Positions 59,727 to 64,000 of a DNA stretch of 64,000 nucleotides are shown in pieces. Below the pieces are notes generated by a model. The model ran no database searches. It was not told where the DNA came from and saw only the letters and a list, made by a program, of their open reading frames with translations. Numbering within the stretch: the stretch's first letter is position 1; each line of letters opens with the position of its first letter. The DNA comes from Euglena gracilis. Lineage: Eukaryota > Euglenida > Euglenophyceae > Euglenales. Where the stretch lies: the NCBI GenBank assembly GCA_039621445.1, contig CP154954.1:70126670-70190669 (forward strand). Reading direction: 5' to 3'. The position numbers were made by a program, and so were the translations under genes.

Positions 59727-59884
59727 GCGCCGGAGGAAAAATTTTTTTCCAGTCCGGGGGACCCCCGGACCCCTCCCCCCCCCGGGGGGGAGGGGGGGGT
59801 CTAGCTAGTCCACTTTTTCCAGTGTCTAGCCGATTGGCTAGCCAGTACCCCCCCCCCCCCCGGGGGTCCTTAAGCAAAAGCCTG
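59436..59884. mobile_element. 449-bp CAG/CTG-ended MITE with perfect 8-bp duplication
   Basis: Ends CAGGCATTTGCTTAAGG and CCTTAAGCAAAAGCCTG; flanks 59428-59435 and 59885-59892 are both ATGACCAC. Its left part is repeated at 58720 through the tandem duplication. The interior has GGCGCGAAGCGCCG and GGCGCGCAGCGCCGG stems. Confidence 0.92.
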
Positions 59885-60234
59885 ATGACCACCCATAGTC
59901 AGGATTACAAAATTTAAAAAATTGCGGAAGTGCACAATGGTTAATTTTTTGTGATGAACAGTTTAGTTGTGCCATTGTGCAATGCGCAATAGCATCCCCT
60001 CGTTTCATTGCCCGGCGCAAGAGTTCTCCGCACACAACAAGCTAAAAGTTTGGAAACATGGATTTCGGATTGGGTTGGAAAAATAAACAGGTCACAGCTC
60101 CGGAACCCTGACGAGTTGGGCTCTGGAACTTGGTGTGTTGGATTGCCCATGAAACACCCACCCAGAAGAATGATTTAGGGTCTTTGAGACCAGCTCTGAA
60201 AGGCTTGCTGGCGAACCCCCCCCTTCCCCTCCAT

Positions 60235-61215
60235 GTGGGTACGACTTGGACGCTAACTCGCACTTAGCTTTGATTACTGTAAAATTGGCCGATGCGCAAT
60301 CTCGCAAAAAGTTCTTATTTCCCCGATTTTCAGGACTGTCTGCACTGGTCTGTCCCTCCACCCCCAGGGGGTACCAAGTCGGACCTGCACCTCCAGCCTC
60401 AGTGGCACGGTGGTACCCCGGGGGCATGCCATGGAGTCGAGGCATGCCGCCAACGCAGGCCGCACCCCTCCTAAACCCACACGCTGCGCCCCGCGGCGAG
60501 TGGGCATGGAGGAGGGTGGGGTGGACCGACCGCCCTGAAGGGATCCTAAGCGGCTTCAGTGCCGTCCGGGCAACCCCCGGGGGGGCCTGGAGGGGCTGCC
60601 GGTCAGGCAGGTGAAGCCCAGGCAGCCCGGCGGGTGCCTGCAGCTGGGCAGCTCCGGCCGGAGGTCAGGGGTCTCGAGGGGCGCTGGGGGCCGCTGACAG
60701 GGAGCCGCAGCCGAGGACGGGTGCCCAAGGGGCCATGACGAGCCCCCCTCGGTTGTCCGGGTGTCCAGGCGGCCACGAACAACCCGGCCCCAGCGAGCCT
60801 CCAGTGCCCTGCAGAGACCACCGACCCCTGGCCAGGGCTGCACAGTCCCGGACACCTCACGGCAGCGGGGTGGAGCCTACCCACCTAAAGTCGCCCAAGC
60901 AAGGTGGACGAGTGTCCTGGAACATGGCCCCGGAAGGGCCTGCCAGACACCCACACGCCTTCGGGCGTGTGGTCACTTGGGCGCCCCTGCTACCCATGCG
61001 GGGAGGGCAGTAGAGACGAGTCCGAAAGGACGCTGCCCGACGTGTCAGGCCAATTGGTCCCGGAAGGGTGACGCCGCAATGTCACTTGACCGGGGGTTGC
61101 CAGGCCACAGACGACACGGAGAGAGCGGGGCTCTCTCACCCACCGAACTCCCCCCCCTGTCCCTCCACCCCCAGGGCCTGGGCGCGAAAGCAACGATTTG
61201 GACGTCAACTCGGGA
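60235..61215. other. GC-rich unassigned region between direct repeats
   Basis: CTGTCCCTCCACCCCCAGGG near 60349 and 61157, and GACTTGGACGCTAACTCG/GATTTGGACGTCAACTCG near 60241 and 61196, flank about 800 bp of even GC-rich DNA. Overlapping open frames on both strands have no family signal. It may be an old insertion. Confidence 0.45.
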
Positions 61216-61249
61216 TGAAGGGGGTTAAGAAGAAACCGACTCCTGTTAT

Positions 61250-61325
61250 ACATTGCGCTTAAGCCCAATGAAAATACATTGCGTGTAAGCGCAAGGTAAA
61301 ACATTTGCGCTTAAACGCAATGTCC
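61250..61325. repeat. ATTGCGCTTAAGC motif cluster
   Basis: CATTGCGCTTAAGCCCAATG, CATTGCGTGTAAGCGCAA and TTTGCGCTTAAACGCAATG: three near-palindromic units. Confidence 0.75.
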
Positions 61326-61637
61326 TTTCAAATGGCAGATGTATTTGAATGCGGTCGTGCTGTGTGAGAAGGTGGGCGATAGAGGAGAATGATGGGGGGG
61401 GGGTTTGAGCGCTGCTGTGCCAGAAGCTCGGTTCTTTTCAACTATTCAGGCGCTGGGGAGGAAGTGGCTGTTACAATAAGACGAATCATGGGTGGTCGGC
61501 TGTGGAGCCTGAGTGACACTCAGTGCACAAAGTGGGTTCTGTTGGGATGTTGACAGAAAGATTTTTTCCGGCTGAACAATGCCCTCCATCTGCCCGGTGT
61601 GTTGTGGCTGTCTGGTGGGTTGCAAATTACACCCCCG

Positions 61638-61850
61638 CCCCCCTAGTCGTATGACAACCCCTCATTTATGACCACCCCCCGGTCACAGGTTGCAGGTTGC
61701 GAAAAATTTAACACCACCTTACCTATGACCGCCACCTCATTTACGACCACCCCCCGGTCACAGGTTGCAGGTTATGGGGGTGTTATGACCACCCCCCCCC
61801 CCCCCGGTCACAGGTTGCAGGAACCCGGTCATACGACCAGGGGGGGGGTA
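61638..61850. repeat. ACCCCCCGGTCACAGGTTGC repeats
   Basis: Four copies, with TAGTCGTATGACAACC and GGTCATACGACCAGGG at the ends: the inverted relative of 9840-10230 in eRF3 intron 8, so the same element type. Confidence 0.75.
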
Positions 61851-62082
61851 CCGAAAAAAGGTGTGTCAGCATGTCTTCCCTTCTCCGCCTTTGTTGATGG
61901 ACCCTTTCAATTTCTCAATTCCATTCGCTCATCCCCAAAGTTGTGTGCTTCAAATCCTGGGTGAGAAAAGGGGGGTGATGAGCTTCTTTAAAACACCCTT
62001 TCGACACCTAAAACTGTTTCCTTGGCAGTGATTCCCAGGGTTATCACCTTAGTGTTCATTGGGATTGGGGGCATGCATGCAT

Positions 62083-62489
62083 TCACATACACGTACACAT
62101 GCATGTATGCACACATGCATGCTTACACATCCATGCACACATGCATATGTACACATACATACATACATGCATACATACATACATACATACATACATACAT
62201 ACATACATACATACATGCATGCATGCATGCATGCGTGCGTGCATGCGTGCGTGCGTGTATGCATGCATGCATGCATGCATGCATGCATGCATGCATACAT
62301 ACATACATACATACATACATACATACATACATACATACATACATACATACATACATACATACATACATACATACATACATACATACATACATACATACAT
62401 ACATACATACATACATACATACATACATACATACATACATACATACATACATACATACATACATACATACATACATACATACATACATC
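62083..62489. repeat. Tetranucleotide satellite (ACAT)n with (ATGC)n blocks
   Basis: About 400 bases of CATA units broken by two blocks of CATG/GCGT. Every frame is open, giving spurious HTYI and MYVC polypeptides on both strands. Confidence 0.98.
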
Positions 62490-62600
62490 ATACAGGCTTT
62501 TGGCCTGCAGAATCAGCCCCTCCCCAGCTTTAATGGAAGGATTTTTGTTGCCTCTGTGACATCCACTTTTCATTCAAATTCATTCTTCCCATTCATTTCC

Positions 62601-62773
62601 CAGCTGACAGGTCAGTTGGAACCTCAGTGCCGTCGGCTTTTCCCTTTGCTTCCAAGCTTTGGCTTGTTTCCAAGAAAAAGTGGCCGTCTCGTTTTTGGAA
62701 GAGGGCTCACAAATCCTCTGTCCATAGAGATCCTCAGACTTGGCACAAGTCAAATGAACCACCAGTGTGTTGG
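62601..62773 (+). CDS. Candidate exon, unknown protein
   Basis: Acceptor TTCATTTCCCAG and donor TTGG|GTAAGG enclose 173 bases open in two frames (PSAFPFASKLWLVSKKKWPS... or LTGQLEPQCRRLFPLLPSFG...). The splice signals are good; the frame cannot be chosen. Confidence 0.4.
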
Positions 62774-62887
62774 GTAAGGCACCCTGCACCAAAATTAAGT
62801 GTAAAGGCCGAAAATTGTACAAGTGGGAAAGGGTTGTGGCCATACCCCAGTGCCCACAAATAAGCCCCTTTCATTTAGTGATGTGCT

Positions 62888-63144
62888 CAGGCTTCTTTTT
62901 AAGTCAGGAGACCCCCCCCCCCCCGGGGGGGTGGGTGGGTGGGTCCGGGCCGGACCCCCCCCCCCCGGGGGGGTGCGCCGGAGGCGCTGGGTATACCTTT
63001 TCGGCGCGAAGCGCCGAATTTTTTTGAAAATTGCCTTTAACGGGCCCGATTTTGGGGGGGGTCCCCGCCCCCCGGGGGGGGGGGTCCCGCGCCACCCTGG
63101 GGGGGGACCCCCCCCTCCCCCCGGGGGTCTTAAAAAGAAGCCTG
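62888..63144. mobile_element. 257-bp CAG/CTG-ended MITE with perfect 8-bp duplication
   Basis: Ends CAGGCTTCTTTTTAAG and CTTAAAAAGAAGCCTG; flanks 62880-62887 and 63145-63152 are both GATGTGCT. Interior G/C runs and TTCGGCGCGAAGCGCCGAA. Confidence 0.95.
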
Positions 63145-63152
63145 GATGTGCT

Positions 63153-64000
63153 ATATGGCTGCCACACGTTCTTGGTGCTCCATGCACCATTTGAAAAATG
63201 GTCTTAGCATTTTTTGAAGGGGTCTTTTCTGCCCCCCCCCTTTGGTCAGTTGTCCACAGACAAAACTAACCGGTTTTCCCAGGTCTGCTTAAACTTTTCA
63301 CAGTGCTGCTTGCTGCACTGACCTCCTTTACATTTATGTGCAAAATGGATACCTTTATGGGCCCTCTTCTAATTTCATTAAATCCCCCTTCAGGGCCATA
63401 AGTGCAGACACCATTGCTTCTATAACAAAAGAATCGTTGACCAAACATGGGGGGACCCCCACACATACAAACATGGAAACATGGGGTGACACCTGGGGGC
63501 CCACTCCACGAGAGGGGCAGGAGTTGGTTTGCTCAAAGAATTTGGACTTTCTGGATGCAGGTTGGGCCACCCGCCATTGGACAGACGGATGGGAAGGACT
63601 CCTGGGGTGTTTGGTGAAATTCAGCAATCCCCCCCCCGGGGGGCTTGGGCCCCCCTCCTCCTCACTTTTATCATTTTGTACATGTCTGCCAAAATTTTCA
63701 ACATGCAAACTTGGCCCCTAAGGTTGGCCCCCGGTCTCACCTTCAATCATGGCCCAGGCCAAGTGCCTGGGGGGAAGCATGCTCCCAGACAGCCCAGATC
63801 CACATTCTCCAGTAAATGTTGCATGGTTTATCTTTTGCCCTCCCGGGCAGGCAACCCGTTGCACAATCCCCCCCAGGGTTGGTAAAAAGTGGCCTGGTTT
63901 TGGTATCTAATCTGGCATGTTTTGGTTAATCCAATGTGCAAGGCATTTGGTTTTTTTTCAAGCATGATGTCTTTCTGCTGCCAATTATTACCCTCCCCCC
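63153..64000. other. Unassigned end of window
   Basis: Two overlapping open frames (63338-63721 plus, 63355-63708 minus) without paired splice sites or family signal. Ends in TTATTACCCTCCCCCC, like the start of the TA-target MITE family. Confidence 0.4.

Noticed and set aside
60246-61228. GC-rich open frames as a gene or an rRNA fragment
   Set aside because: No conserved rRNA core words, no splice pairs and no domain; GC content alone keeps the frames open.
62083-62490. Long open frames on both strands (HTYI and MYVC repeats)
   Set aside because: Translations of a tetranucleotide satellite; every frame is open.

Overview
The window is nuclear DNA of a euglenid (Euglenozoa, most likely a Euglena relative). 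The diagnosis rests on intron structure. A gene for the translation release factor eRF3 can be rebuilt exon by exon on the minus strand. At least six of its introns lack GT...AG ends; each joins its exons in frame only if it is cut three bases before a CAG and five bases after a CTG, with CAG and CTG at the foot of an inverted repeat. This is the rule I recall for euglenid non-conventional introns. Ordinary GT...AG introns occur in the same gene. Start codons sit just behind polypyrimidine-AG sites, as expected for spliced-leader trans-splicing.

Layout. (1) 1-36.3 kb, minus strand: eRF3, 16 exons, with the 3' end off the left edge. It starts with a Q/G/Y/P-rich, Sup35-like tail. Its second intron is about 17.3 kb and holds nested repeats, iteron arrays, hairpins, a palindromic tandem array and an interstitial telomere-like tract. 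(2) 36.65-37.4 kb, plus strand: an eIF4E-family cap-binding protein, head to head with eRF3, with start codons 330 bp apart and introns of 41 and 51 nt. (3) 37.4-53.7 kb: repeats only, including an 8-bp-duplication element nested inside a TA-target element. (4) 53.7-57.6 kb: candidate exons of one or more unknown plus-strand genes, ending in a well-supported last exon pair. (5) 57.6-64 kb: an inverted-repeat element, a 716-bp tandem duplication, GC-rich unassigned DNA, a 400-bp tetranucleotide repeat and one more candidate exon.

Two results stand out. First, four short elements (1508-1771, 52450-52718, 59436-59884, 62888-63144) begin CAG, end CTG and have perfect 8-bp target duplications. The intron rule (3 bases before CAG, 5 after CTG) removes exactly one copy of such a duplication, and two non-conventional eRF3 introns still show 7/8 matching flanks. 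The sequence thus points to these introns being old copies of this transposon class. Second, several elements flanked by 32-33-bp iteron arrays carry related small genes (a conserved MAKR start, an FxxFC...LD..F/Y...W block and a PHD-type zinc finger) with their own splice-acceptor leader. I do not recognise this family as described.

No tRNA, rRNA, CRISPR array or prokaryotic operon was seen. The many G and C runs are hairpin arms and element ends, and are also where sequencing errors are most likely.
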